Of a DNA stretch of 64,000 nt, positions 10,914 to 21,094 are shown piece by piece (within the stretch, counting starts at the first letter, position 1; each line of letters begins with the position of its first letter). The DNA comes from Tetragonia tetragonoides (Eukaryota; Streptophyta; Magnoliopsida; Caryophyllales; Aizoaceae). The position numbers and the translations under genes are program-made. The DNA lies in the NCBI GenBank assembly GCA_038025085.1, contig CM076139.1:46728807-46792806 (forward strand), given 5' to 3'. The notes under the pieces are model-generated. The model saw nothing but the letters and a program-made list of their open reading frames with translations, was not told the DNA's origin and did no database searches.

Positions 10914-13873
10914 AAGGGCAAAATTACAAAGGCTGAGAAGAAAAGTGCATATGACCAGAAGTTATGTCAGTTAATGGAAGATTACAATCAAATATTGATA
11001 GCATCAGCTAACAATGTGGGTTCAAACCAGCTTCAAGGTATTCGAAAGGGTCTTCGAGGCCATTCTGTTGTTCTTATGGGAAAGAATACTATGATGAAAA
11101 GGTCTATTAGGCTTCATGCTGATAGTACTGGAAATCAGGATTTTAGAAAGTTGGCTGATTTGTTGGTTGGTAATGTTGGTTTGATTTTTACTAAGGGTGA
11201 TTTGAAGGAAGTTAGAGAGGAGATTGCTAAGTACAAGGTAATAAAGGAAGAATCTTTTATATACTGTGTCTTTATGAGTTATGGTTGCTTATTTTACTGT
11301 TGTTATTCTTAATGGAGTTTTTAGAATATAAGAGGGATTTTGTGGTATGTTAATTGGTTGGTTGGTCATGTTTGTAAATTGTAATGCATGCAGTTGTCCT
11401 GTTACTTACCTTATGTGAATTGAATTTTCTGAGATTGCCAAGATTGTAAAGGAAGAGTCTTTTCTTTGCTTAATTAATTTACTTTGATTATTATTATCAT
11501 TATCATTATTATAAAAATTGTGGAATTTCAAGTTTCTCATTGCATTTTGATTGATTTATAGAGTATAAGAGAGATTTTGTGAAGTATACATTAGTTGGTT
11601 TGTTGCCTTGTTGGTCATGTTTGTAATGCATGCAGTTGTATGATCTTATTTGCATTGAGTTTTTCTGTTGTTTTTGTGCATTACAATCGAATTTTGTGTT
11701 CTATTATTTTGAGATGACGCATCTCGTTGTGCTTATGTGATGTGAAATTTTGGGAATTGCTGGGCTTGTGCATTATGTAATGTTTGTTGGAATATTTTTG
11801 GTTCAAAGTGTTTGAGGGGCCGATGCTGGATTGTGAATCTAATTTGCTAATAGAAGTTGTAGGCTTGTTGCCAGTGATAAGGAAGATGCAAAAAAACTAA
11901 CAATGGCTTAGAAAATGGTGGTCTACGTATGACTTTCCTTTTTTATAATCTTCAGTTGCCTTAATTGGCTTCTGGTTTATGTCCAGTTTTAGGCAGTATA
12001 TACTGTTTGGTGATTTGGTCACAATATGCTTCTGGATGGGCTTCACTTGTGGATGTGGTTCACGTAATATAAGTTGTCATATGTTTGATTAAATGTGGAT
12101 GTGCAAAATTCCTTTTCAAGTACTTCAGAGTAACTACTAGAGAAGTAAGAAAATGGGTTTCATATTTGAGGAAACACTCTGGGGTTTTACGGAGATGATG
12201 AGATCTCCATGTCAACTTGTCTCTGCATGACACATTCGGCACGCCCCTCTCTCATATTATTAACTTCAATCACATCGGTGGGATTGTGAAAAAGCTGTAC
12301 TCTATCTCTCAATGGAAACCCTTCACAAAATTGGTCGATTCATTTAGTTGATCTAGTAGAAAGTTTAATCCCATGCGACATGATTGTCGTTCCAATATAC
12401 AGATCAATTTCTCCTTCTAGTTTTATGTCTTGTAGACTGGTAGTTTGCTGTGTCACCAAACTCCTGATATTTTGACTAACTCAATATTATAACTAGCTCT
12501 TATTAAGTCCAAGCGTCATCTGTATAGATGTAGATAGGTTAGAGCTCTTGCTCACGTTTCTTGTTGCTCAGTTAATTTCTTTCTTTAATGATGCTCTATT
12601 TATTTGATGGGGTTGAAAGAAACTATTATTAATGTGTCTGGTAAAGACTAGGATCTGTATAGTTTGCTGGTTCAGTGTGCCTTATTGTTTGATAGTATTT
12701 CTGGTCTGGTAGTTTTATGTTTTAGTTGAAAATGATGCTCTATCTATTTGATAGGGTTGAAAGAAACTATTATTAATGTGTCTGGTAAAGACTAGGATCT
12801 GTATAGTTTGCTGGTTCAGTATGCCTTATTGTTTGATAGTATTTCTGGTCTGGTAGTTTTATGTTTTAGTTGAAAACCAATCAGGTATGAATTCTGTGTC
12901 AGTGACACCTCTCTGTGGTCGGCTGGTTTTGTACATAGCTAGATACAATTTAACTAGCTGTTCTCATCGATGAGAAGTAAAGCTGTTTTAGCAAATGATG
13001 ACATCCGAAAACCTCTTGGTTGTCATGTATATGTGCTATCTGCTCAATTTTCACTGTTTAATTTTTGTTGTTGATAGGTTGGAGCTCCTGCTCGTGTGGG
13101 TCTGGTTGCTCCAATTGATGTGGTTGTTCCCCCGGGCAACACTGGTCTTGACCCCTCCCAGACCTCTTTCTTCCAGGATAGTCATCATTTTTTCTACAGT
13201 CCAATAGTCTTTCTGATTTAGAGTTCCATTTTATCTGACATTTATTGCCCTCCAGGTTCTTAACATCCCCACCAAGACTAACAAGGGTACTGTTGAAATT
13301 ATCACCCCTGTGGAGCTGATCAGGAAGGGTGAGAAGGTGGGCTCTTCTGAGGCTGCCTTGCTTGCTAAGCTTGGGATCAGACCCTTCTCATACGGACTGA
13401 TTGTCCAGAATGTGTATGACAACGGTTCTGTCTTTGGCCCTGAGGTCCTGGACCTGACCGATGAAGACCTTCTTGAGAAGTTTGCCACTGGTCTTTCTAC
13501 GGTCACCTCCCTGTCCCTTGCTATTGCATACCCGACTATGGCTGCTTCTCCCCACATGTTCATCAATGCCTACAAGAATGTGCTGGCCATTGCTGTTGCT
13601 ACTGAGTATGATTTCCCTCAGGCAGAGAAAGTCAAGGAGTACCTCAAGGTTTGTCATCTGTTTAGTCTTGTTGTATTGTTTTCCTTGTAGAATATCATCA
13701 TGAACCTCGATTCTCATGTTTTTGAGGAACTGGTATTGCAGGATCCTAGCAAGTTTGCTGTTGCTGCTGCTGGCTCTTCAGGTGGTGCTGCTGCTCCCGA
13801 GGAAGAAAAGAAGGATGAGCCAGCTGATAATCAATCGGATGACGATGGCTTCGGTTTTAGTCTCTTTGACTAA
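10914..13873 (+). CDS. RPP0: 60S acidic ribosomal protein P0 gene, with start codon and one splice donor lost
   Basis: P0 anchors the P1/P2 stalk on the large ribosomal subunit and helps recruit elongation factors. Four exons read: 10914-11237, 13078-13176, 13256-13648 and 13742-13873. They give about 315 residues, the usual length. Exon 1 has [18 protein letters not shown] and [13 protein letters not shown]. Exon 2 is [20 protein letters not shown]. Exon 3 has [20 protein letters not shown]. The end is [12 protein letters not shown], the acidic stalk tail. Two signals are damaged. No in-frame ATG precedes the conserved N-terminus (AAA/AAG stand where Met is expected, with a stop at 10833), and the exon-2 donor is GA (cag|gatagt) instead of GT. 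Other junctions are GT-AG. All four frames remain open, so loss is recent, or these are assembly errors. Identity is certain; function is doubtful. Confidence 0.85.
12537..12577 (+). pseudogene. Decayed copy of P0 exon 2 start inside intron 1
   Basis: After a TAG acceptor-like triplet the sequence reads GTTAGAGCTCTTGCTCACG and continues to TTGTTGCTC. This parallels the true exon 2 start at 13078 (GTTGGAGCTCCTGCTCGTG ... TGGTTGCTC). Similarity fades after about 40 bases. It looks like a relic of a duplicated exon. Confidence 0.5.
12587..12874 (+). repeat. 144-bp tandem duplication in P0 intron 1
   Basis: Copy 1 at 12587-12730 and copy 2 at 12731-12874, both starting AATGATGCTCTAT, differ at only a few bases. 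A second, more diverged pair in the same intron occurs at about 11320-11400 and 11563-11640 (shared TGGTCATGTTTGTAA and AATGCATGCAGTTGT). Confidence 0.9.
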
Positions 13874-14839
13874 GTTTCCATCTGTTATGTTGCAAATTTG
13901 CTACTAGGAGTGTCTTTAAATTAGATATATTTAGCAATTGAGGTTTCTAAACATTTTTGCACTATGTTCTGTTCTCGAATATGGAGGATTGTTTTACGCT
14001 TTCTTGTTTTGAATGGTGGTGGTGTTTGTTGGGGGATAATGTTGATTTCCACTTATGGTTAATCACAATTTACTCTAGGATGTTGCTCTAAAGTATGGCA
14101 TCTAGACCATATTTGATTTGGTAAAGATTCTTGGATCTAGTGATAGCATTGATACCGTGATACGTGCTGAGCTACCTTTGCTCATTCTAGTTTTAGGAGT
14201 TTTATTCAGGTTGCTACTGTTTAGCTCAATGTTATTAGTTTTAGTTTCTGATAATAGTGTTGTGTTCTGCTTTTTAAATAGAAACCATTTTTCTGTTGAT
14301 ATCAACCAGGTATACATACTGTAGAAGTTCTCTGCCTAAGTTTTCACTTACTCTTCTGTTTGAGCAAGGAATTTTTCACATTCTGCCTGGATTTTTATGG
14401 GCAAATTTTATGGCAATGAAAATGGGTTGACTTTTGAACCTTCACATTGATTTGGCATGTATGTTTTGTTTTCACTGTAAAACTCAAAAACAATGTTCTA
14501 TGCATGTTCATGTTCATGTTACAGTTCATATAGTGTACCTAATGGAGAAGCTTTACTGTTTCTATGAGAAATTAGTGTGAATTAACTTCTGAAAATTGTA
14601 TGCTTAGCAACTGCACACTACAAGTCTGATTTATTTAGTTATCATTGCAACTGTTTGATCATTTTCGCTAAGGGCACCGCTGCAGAGACCAATAGCAGGT
14701 TCTCTGATAGCTTACTGCAAACCAAAGAAAAGAATGTATGATTACTGGTCACCTATTAACTGCGTGAAAGCAGGCCTCAAGCCATTGTGGATGGAATGTT
14801 TGACTACCTGTAGGCTTGTAAGGCTACTGCAGCGAATGA
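13874..14839. other. Downstream flank of P0, no gene seen
   Basis: AT-rich 3' flank. Small open frames here lack any recognisable domain. The 3' UTR and polyadenylation region of P0 must lie in its first few hundred bases. Confidence 0.5.
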
Positions 14840-15339
14840 CTTTATGGTGGCGGAGTCGCAAGAGCCAAGAGGTGGTGAACTTAAAGTCGAACACGAATGC
14901 AGTGGTTTTGCGAGGAGGTGGGACGGGGCTGGTGGTGGTTGTTCGAAACAGGGAAGGGCAGGCAGCTCGAATGGCTATTAGGCAGGTGAAGGATCCATGG
15001 GTGGTCAAGTTAGCAGAAGCCCAATCAGTTAAATTTGGGTTCTATAGGGCTCTCCAATGTGGCTGTGATAATGTTGTGCTTAAAAGTGATAGTTTGAGCT
15101 TGATCTCTAAGCTTAGGAGGGGTCCTTTTTCTTGTGTTGGAGTCATGTTAGAAGGGTCGGAAATAAAGTGGCTCACTCTACGGTGCACTGGGATCCTGCT
15201 TTATTTTCTACTAGAGCTTGGATAGAGGAAGGGCCGGAAAGAAATTTTGATGTAATAATTTTTTTTGGACCATTGTACCTCGGTCAATAATGATTTAATT
15301 GTCGTTTATTCTCAAAATAATAAAAAATTAAAAAAAAAA
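14840..15339 (+). mobile_element. 5'-truncated LINE (L1 type), RNase H domain and poly(A) end
   Basis: The frame around 14880-15150 reads as the RNase H domain that ends plant L1-type ORF2 proteins: GTGLVVVVRNREGQAARMAI, then KLAEAQSVKFGFYRALQCGC and NVVLKSDSLSLISKLRRG. In another frame the usual end VAHSTVHWDPALFSTRAWIE follows, so at least one frameshift is present. The 3' UTR carries AATAATAAAAAATT and an A-run to about 15339. The upstream boundary is uncertain, and I found no clear target duplication. It is a dead fragment. Confidence 0.75.
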
Positions 15340-15382
15340 GATGAATCAACCAGGAAGGGGGGACTAGGGTATTCTTTAGAGA

Positions 15383-15423
15383 GAAAGCAACCTCTTTTTT
15401 TTTTTGGTAAATGAAAGCAACCT
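15383..15423 (-). mobile_element. Ultra-short poly(A) insertion with 11-bp target duplication
   Basis: GAAAGCAACCT occurs at 15383-15393 and again at 15413-15423. The 19 bases between are C, a T-run and GGTAAAT, i.e. a minus-strand A-tail plus a few bases. This is what remains of a very 5'-truncated retroposon, or an abortive target-primed insertion. Confidence 0.6.
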
Positions 15424-16615
15424 TTTTCATCTTGTAAATCTACGCAAAAATCCTTACAGGATGGCAAGGATCTTCATGAGGTCTGTTTATTCTTCAATTA
15501 CAATTATTATTAATATGGTACATTGTATTTGTAGGCCTACCACTAATTATGAATTATTATTGTACAACAATGGCAAACGGGTGGACAGAGACAATCCACC
15601 ACATACAACACAACACAACACCACGGGGCATTCAACAAAGACACCTACTGTATATGTTTCGCCAACTCATGGACAATATGATTGGCTCATCTACGCCCTT
15701 ATTCTTTCTTATTTTAATCACCGGCCATCTCCTAAAAAATATAACTGTTTGATTAAGATTTAAGAAGAAAAGAACCAACTTTTAATCCAAGCTAGGTGAA
15801 TATATAAAACTACTAATAGTAATAAATTTATATTGTTACCTACAATCCAAACAAGAGTTGGGAGAATAACGCAATGGTTCATCCCCGCTCGTTTCCAACA
15901 ATAACCTGGGATCGAGTTTCATTACCTCAAAAAGGGTGACTTCCTTGCAATTTTCTTTAGAAAAAAAAAAAACTACAATTAAAAACTTAAATTGGTAGAG
16001 AAATAAAGAAATTGTCACAAATATTGCTACAAATGGAAAATTGTCACAAAGATTCATACAAATGTTCAATTAATTATGCTTTGACAATACAAAGATAAGG
16101 AACAAAAATGTATTTTTGTCATTACAAAGTTACTCATCTAAGTTTTGAATAATATACAAATGGAGTGTAATAAAGATCCTCTTAGGATCAATACCAAAAA
16201 AACTCCTTAATCAATCTATGAATAGTGCCGCCCAAAAAATAAGCTATTGCTTGTAGAATTCAAATCTAGCAATATTGTTTTGCATCAATTTTACAATCCA
16301 ATTTTGTATAATGATGGAAAAAACTCTCAACCCCTTGTGCAAATTGGACCTTGTCAATTAGCACAATAATACAACCAATTTAATTTCATGCTCTTCCTAA
16401 TCTTCACATGAGAGACCCATAAATCCCAATCAATCATTTCAATCGAGTCAAGTCGAGCTGAGCCGAGCCAAATCTGGACTTGCCCAAGTTCAACCCGAGA
16501 CCATCACCCGATCGAGAGCACAATCGGGGCCGGGGATCCAAATCCAATAATAACCCATGGGTTGTGACCAAATATTGAAATCTTTATTTGATCCCACATA
16601 ATACAAAAAACACCA
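15424..16615. other. Intergenic, no gene seen
   Basis: AT-rich DNA between the LINE fragment and the response regulator. Open frames in it have no recognisable domain. A (CTTTTC)-like hexamer run at 16619-16652 lies at its right edge, within the 3' region of the response regulator. Confidence 0.5.
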
Positions 16616-16656
16616 AATTTTCCTTTTCCTTTTCCTTTTCCTTTTCCTTTCCTTTT

Positions 16657-17279
16657 TTACACACATCTTTGAAACAAACTTCCAGCTTCAGGGTACCAAT
16701 TCAACAACCTATGCTGAAACTTGCAAAAGTCCTTAGCTTTGCTCCTAACCAAATAAGGCTTAAGCTTATCAACATCAGATCTTTGAACAGGCTTAAGAAA
16801 AAACTCTTCTGCACCTTCTTGTAAACACCTGTTAATCCTTGATGGAATATTTTCAGATGACATAATCACAACAGGAATATCTCTTAGCCTTTCTGATTCC
16901 TTGATTTTCCTCAATAATTCATATCCTGTCATTCCTGGCATTGAATAATCTGTGATTATCATATTCACCTTCATTGCTAACTCATTTCCATTCCCATTCC
17001 CATTTCCATTCAAACCCAAGAATTCTAAGGCCTTGTTTGGTGAATCCACTGCGGTCACTGCATAAACAAATCAAATTCTTATCAGATAACAGTTCAAACT
17101 GATATTAGAGCGAATTTCGTTATAACAGAAACACACCCATTAAAAAAATTAAAAAACAAAAAAAAACAAAAAAAAAAACTCAGCATACCTTGAAAGGAAG
17201 AAGTTTTGAGGAGCCTTTCAATGAGTTTTCTATCAATAATGCTATCATCAACAGCAAGAACATGAAATTGGGTATCCAT
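16657..17279 (-). CDS. Type-A two-component response regulator (ARR17/ARR16-like)
   Basis: Type-A response regulators are cytokinin-induced negative regulators that take phosphate from histidine phosphotransfer proteins. Two exons: 17279-17189 and 17057-16657, with a GT-AG intron that restores the frame (donor GTATGC, acceptor TGCAG), giving 163 residues. The receiver domain is complete: the acidic pair in [18 protein letters not shown] (D11, D12), the phospho-acceptor Asp in [18 protein letters not shown], the conserved Ser in [13 protein letters not shown], and the Lys in FFLKPV. There is almost nothing beyond the receiver, as in the short ARR16/ARR17 group. A GN repeat (GNGNGNGNGN) sits in the loop before the phospho-acceptor strand and is encoded by a hexanucleotide-like repeat, so its length may vary. 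The upstream DNA at 17280-17330 is AG-rich, probably the leader. Confidence 0.93.
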
Positions 17280-17670
17280 TTTTGGAAGAGGGAGAGAGAA
17301 AAGGAGGTAGAGAGAGATGAAGATGTAAGATGATGACTGATGTTGGGGATTGTTTGGGTGGGGGGTTTTTATTGAAGGGGGAATATAATTTACATAATTG
17401 CATAGGATTTGGAAAATATGATGTAAAGAGATTTGGACAGTTGGGGGAAAGAGATATGAGCGGATACGTTGGAGGATCTGGTGGGATCTTTTTTGTCTGG
17501 TATATTTTATTTTGTGGGGTCATTTGTGATTATATCATTATATGTGCAAGTTTTGGTTTAATTAGACTTTATATTAATCAAAGTAAATCTTTCTTTAGGT
17601 AGATTTTGTTGACTCTTCATACAAAGGTTAAGGCCACCAAAGGGTGGTCTATTTCTGTGCCCTTTGAGAC

Positions 17671-17718
17671 ATTGACCTTTAAATAATATTTTTTTTGGGG
17701 TGCAAATTGACCTTTAAA
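17671..17718 (-). mobile_element. Ultra-short poly(A) insertion with 13-bp target duplication
   Basis: ATTGACCTTTAAA is at 17671-17683 and 17706-17718. The 22 bases between contain a T-run followed by GGGGTGCAA; on the minus strand this is a TTGCACCCC end with an A-tail. Similar ends recur at 39721-39740. Confidence 0.6.
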
Positions 17719-18152
17719 ATTTAAATAATTTAGGTAAAATGAATAATTTGGGTTTTTTATAATGGTCTATTCGTGTGGGTAAGGAGATTATAAGGAAAAT
17801 TCCTAGTTGGGTATTTAATATTTGATTATGGATAGACATTAAGGTTAAAGGGTACACAATAATCCATATAGAAACTTGAAAGAAACAGAGAAGGGTACAT
17901 ACGTATCTTTTTAATAAATAATTGCATATTTTGCAAAAGCTAGCAGAATCACACTTCAAATCTCCCAAAACCAAGAGTGAATTGCTAAATACCGCCCCAA
18001 ATTACTACCTACCGCCCCCCCAAATTCCAATTTTGCCATTTTTTAAATTTTCACTCATCCTCTCCCTCTCTAACTCTCACACCAATTCTCCCTCTCTACC
18101 ACCCACTTTCATACCCAACCTTCATCAACATTCACTCAAGCAACGGTCGCGG

Positions 18153-18194
18153 ATGTCTGCCGGCGACCAGGAAGTGCCGTCGACGGTGGCGGAG
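18153..18194 (+). other. Exon-like fragment in left foldback arm
   Basis: ATG followed by 13 codons (MSAGDQEVPSTVAE) and then GTAAAT, a good splice donor, preceded by a CT-rich leader-like sequence. It looks like a captured first exon. The mirror copy is at 19047-19006. I do not recognise the source gene. Confidence 0.5.
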
Positions 18195-18243
18195 GTAAAT
18201 TTTTTTTTTGCGCATTTTTTTTGCACAGTCGTCTGAAATTTCC

Positions 18244-18395
18244 GACTCATCCATGGGTGAGTCGTCTGAAATTTCCGACTCATCCATGGGTGAGTCGTCT
18301 GCGATTTCCGACTCACCCTTGGGTGAGTCGAGATCGACAGACGACTAACCCTTGGGTGAGTCGGAAATCGCAGACGACTCACCCATGGATGAGTC
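18244..18395. repeat. Left array: five 20-bp palindromes at 33-bp period
   Basis: Palindromes of the form GACTCACCCTTGGGTGAGTC begin at 18244, 18277, 18310, 18343 and 18376, exactly 33 bp apart, with 13-bp spacers. The flanks GTCGTCTGAAATTTCC and GGAAATTTCAGACGAC are also inverted, so the array itself folds as a sub-hairpin. Confidence 0.95.
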
Positions 18396-18423
18396 GGAAA
18401 TTTCAGACGACTGTGCAAAAAAA

Positions 18424-18480
18424 ATATTATTATTATTATTTATTATTATTATTATTTATTGTTATTATTATTATTATTTA

Positions 18481-18529
<49 letters not shown>

Positions 18530-18540
18530 TGATTATTGTT
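18424..18540. repeat. (ATT)n tract, left arm
   Basis: Trinucleotide ATT/GTT repeat, mirrored by the (AAT)n tract at 18679-18776 in the other arm. Confidence 0.95.
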
Positions 18541-18680
18541 TAATTAATTAAAAATGTGAAATGATAGAGGGGAGGAGCCGGTAAATCGGTGCCGAGGTTA
18601 TTTAGTGAACTAGCTCGGCACTGATTTACCGGCTCCTCCCCTCTATCATTTCACATTTTTAATTAATTAAACAATAATCA

Positions 18681-18713
<33 letters not shown>

Positions 18714-18804
18714 TTAATAATAATAACAATAAATAATAATAATAATAACAATAAATAATAATAATAATAATAATATTTTTTTTGCACAGTCGTCTGAAAT
18801 TTCC

Positions 18805-18956
18805 GACTCACCCTTGGGTGAGTCGTCTGCGACCGGCGACTCACCCAAGGGTTAGTCGTCTGCCGATCTCGACTTACCCAAGGGTGAGTCGCCTGTAGCA
18901 GACGACTCACCCAAGGGTGAGTCGGAAATCGCGGACGACTCACCCAAGGGTGAGTC
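18805..18956. repeat. Right array: five 20-bp palindromes at 33-bp period
   Basis: Palindromes begin at 18805, 18838, 18871, 18904 and 18937. Period and spacer length equal those of the left array, but individual units differ, so the two arrays have diverged or been shuffled while period and number stayed the same. Confidence 0.95.
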
Positions 18957-19005
18957 GGAAATTTCAGACGACTGTGCAAAAAAAATGCGCAAAAAAAAAA
19001 TTTAC

Positions 19006-19047
19006 CTCCGCCACCGTCGACGGCACTTCCTGGTCGCCGGCAGACAT
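19006..19047 (-). other. Exon-like fragment in right foldback arm
   Basis: Inverted copy of 18153-18194, with the same 14 codons and GTAAAT donor, on the minus strand. Confidence 0.5.
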
Positions 19048-19723
19048 CCGCGGCCGTTGCTTGAGTGAATGTTGATGAAGGTTGGGTATGAGAGTGGGTG
19101 GTAGAGAGGGAGAATTGGTGTGAGAGTTAGAGAGGGAGAGGATGAGTGAAAATTTAAAAAAGGGCAAAATTGGAATTTGGGGAGGCGGTAGGTAGTAATT
19201 TAGGGGCGGTAAATAGTAACACCCAAACCAAGATGGTGGATCAAATTTGCAGGACATATACGCTAGTTGCTGTCTTCATATCAGGGGTATATCCTTATCG
19301 ATTTCTCTGTATCTTTATGTGACCATTTCTTATATAAGTTTTTTTTTTATTTTACCGCGTAAAGAATAACTTCTTTTTGAGTGGAGGAAGGGTATGGTTA
19401 GACCCGCGGGTTTAACCAGGTATATATGGATCCAATGAAAATATGCATGTAAGTAATGAAAGTGTAACTTTAACTCAGATAGTTTCAACTTTTTAAGTTC
19501 CACCTTCATTTTTCGATAATAATTTAAATAACAACGTGGGTATGGCTCTCAATATTTTGGACGCGATTGGTTTGGGGTTTCTTCGATTCATAGAGACTCA
19601 ATAGACGTTTGGTTCTAGCCCTTTTAGGTCTAGTTTTACTCCCTATGTCTCAGCGGTCTCACATATGTATTCCATTGTGTTTGGGTCCGAAGTTAAAAAA
19701 AAGAGTTAACTTTTGAGCAAATG

Positions 19724-20015
19724 TGTAATACTCCTAAATTTCATGGCTGAGAAGAGTTTTATAAATGGTTTAGTGGTACTGCTCTTATCATCAAGATGCA
19801 TCTCCTTTTCGAGGAGCTCAAACTTAAGAAACTCCATAGTTAAGTGTTCTTGGATGGGAGTAGTATTAGGATGGGTAGCCTTCTAGGAAGTTTCTTAAGA
19901 GCATGCGAGTGGGACAAAGCATGTTGGAAAGGCTTGTGATGATTTGTGGGTTCGATTCTCAGCCTTGAAAATATTTCTTAATGGCACCAGCGATCTGGTG
20001 GGGCTGAGATGTTAC
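19724..20015 (+). mobile_element. Cassandra-type solo LTR carrying a 5S rRNA-like sequence
   Basis: Begins TGTAATACTCC and ends GAGATGTTAC. The middle (about 19796-19890) is a diverged 5S rRNA: AACTCCATAGTTAAGTG, then GGGAGTAGTATTAGGATGGG and CCTTCTAGGAAG cover the 5S internal promoter region. LTRs with 5S promoters are the hallmark of Cassandra TRIM elements. No primer site or second LTR follows, so this looks like a solo LTR. The 7-mer GCAAATG stands both before it (19717-19723) and downstream at 20032, so the right end is not fully certain. Confidence 0.75.
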
Positions 20016-20422
20016 CTTATGTCATTGAATTTGCAAATGGAGACCACTCATGTGGGATTGCTTTGGGATAATTCAAATTCAGACTAAAGTTATGGAAATA
20101 CCTACTCCAATAATACATACTCCCATCTCACCATGAAACAATTACATACAAGAATTTGTGTACTATAAATTATTGCAAAGGTCTATAATTTGATAGTTCA
20201 AATGTAATGTCAAAAAAAAGGAAGAGGTAAACTTTAGGTTGTATTTAGATGAAGGTTTTAAATTGTTAATGAATATTTTAATGCGAGTAAAAGGTGGGAG
20301 TTTACTTGGTATAGCTCGCGTGCCTCCAACCTCAGAGTTAGGGGTTTGAGACTCATAACCTACAATTTCATACTCCATTTGTCTTTATGAGAATATTTAC
20401 ATTGAAATTTTCAAGGTATTCA

Positions 20423-20626
20423 AAGCACACTACTTTTTTTTTTTTTTTTGGTTTGGCAATTTCTTTGGGCGTGGCTAAAGGGCATCTCCTAACGCACGAC
20501 CTCCGGTATTTCACAAATCAATTTGTGTAGGTGCTCCCCAGGTGGTTTGAACCCATAACCTGATGTACAAGTTGCAACTTGTTTACCAGTGAGCCAACAC
20601 CTCTTAGGTGAAGCACACTACTTTTT
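20423..20626 (-). mobile_element. tRNA-derived SINE with 16-bp target duplication
   Basis: AAGCACACTACTTTTT occurs at 20423-20438 and 20611-20626. The body between has, on the minus strand, an A-box-like TGGCTCACTGGT, a B-box-like GGTTCAAACC and an A-tail at the left end. These are the parts of a tRNA-derived SINE transcribed by RNA polymerase III. Confidence 0.85.
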
Positions 20627-21094
20627 GACCATGAATAGTCATAAAATATATAATTTTTGAAAAATACTATTTCAAATGAATCTAAAAAATCGTATATATT
20701 TATATCTTAAATTAATTGTGAGAGTTTATAAATTTTGACTTGAAAAAGTCCAATGTAAAAATTTCATGGGACAGATAAAGTATTTGAGAGTGGTATAATT
20801 GTTCTTTTTTGGGTCAACCTCCTCTACCATGTAATGAGTCCAAGTGTTCAATTTATTTGTCTATTTGGGACCTAAATTATTTAAATTTTACAAAAATATA
20901 ATACAAAAATGAAATGATGTAAAGAGACCTAAAACCAATCCTTTGGATATTGGTCGACTTCTGTAGACCCAGCAAGTATGGACAGGGTATTCGTCAAAAC
21001 CCACAAAATCTAAATGGATTTGGATAGGTTGACGGTTGACCCACTTAACAAATAGGTAGACTATTGAATAATGAATATTGATCCTTGGTTAAGG

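Larger units (their letters stand above)
17976..19223. mobile_element. Foldback (MULE-like) element with nested palindromic arrays
   Basis: Two arms of about 620 bp are inverted copies of each other, with a spacer of about 16 bp at 18597-18612. The outer ends read CTAAATACCGCCCC and GGGGCGGTAAATAG. A 9-bp target duplication, AAAACCAAG (17967-17975) and CAAACCAAG (19224-19232), matches at 8 of 9 bases and fits Mutator-like insertion. The related modules without insertion (21245, 22470) show the empty site. Each arm holds, from outside in: a CT-rich leader-like stretch, a short ATG exon-like piece ending in GTAAAT, five 20-bp palindromes at 33-bp spacing, an (ATT)n tract and a GC-rich inner stem. 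No transposase is encoded, so it is non-autonomous. Confidence 0.85.
17770..19375. repeat. Upstream module, copy A (split by the foldback element)
   Basis: The segments 17770-17975 and 19233-19375 together match 22250-22640 and, less fully, 21095-21490. Shared blocks include GCAAAAGCTAGCAGA, CAAATCTCC, AAAACCAAG, GATCAAATTTGCAGGACAT, TGCTGTCTTCATATCAGG and TTTATGTGACCATTTC. It starts about 0.5 kb upstream of the response regulator. No coding capacity is seen. Its role is unknown. Confidence 0.8.

Noticed and set aside
14734..15225. Host RNase H-like gene
   Set aside because: The sequence fits the C-terminal domain of a LINE, with frame damage, a LINE-like 3' UTR and an A-tail.
18153..18194. 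CRISPR or phage-type repeat array around the 33-bp units
   Set aside because: This is a plant nuclear sequence; the repeats are palindromic transposon-internal units with only five copies and similar spacers.
18125..18543. ORFs with repeated THPWVSR-like peptides
   Set aside because: They arise from the 33-bp palindromic array and ATT repeats of the foldback element, and read similarly on both strands, as expected for palindromes.
19796..19890. Functional 5S rRNA gene
   Set aside because: It is diverged, incomplete, and lies within an LTR-like sequence of Cassandra type.
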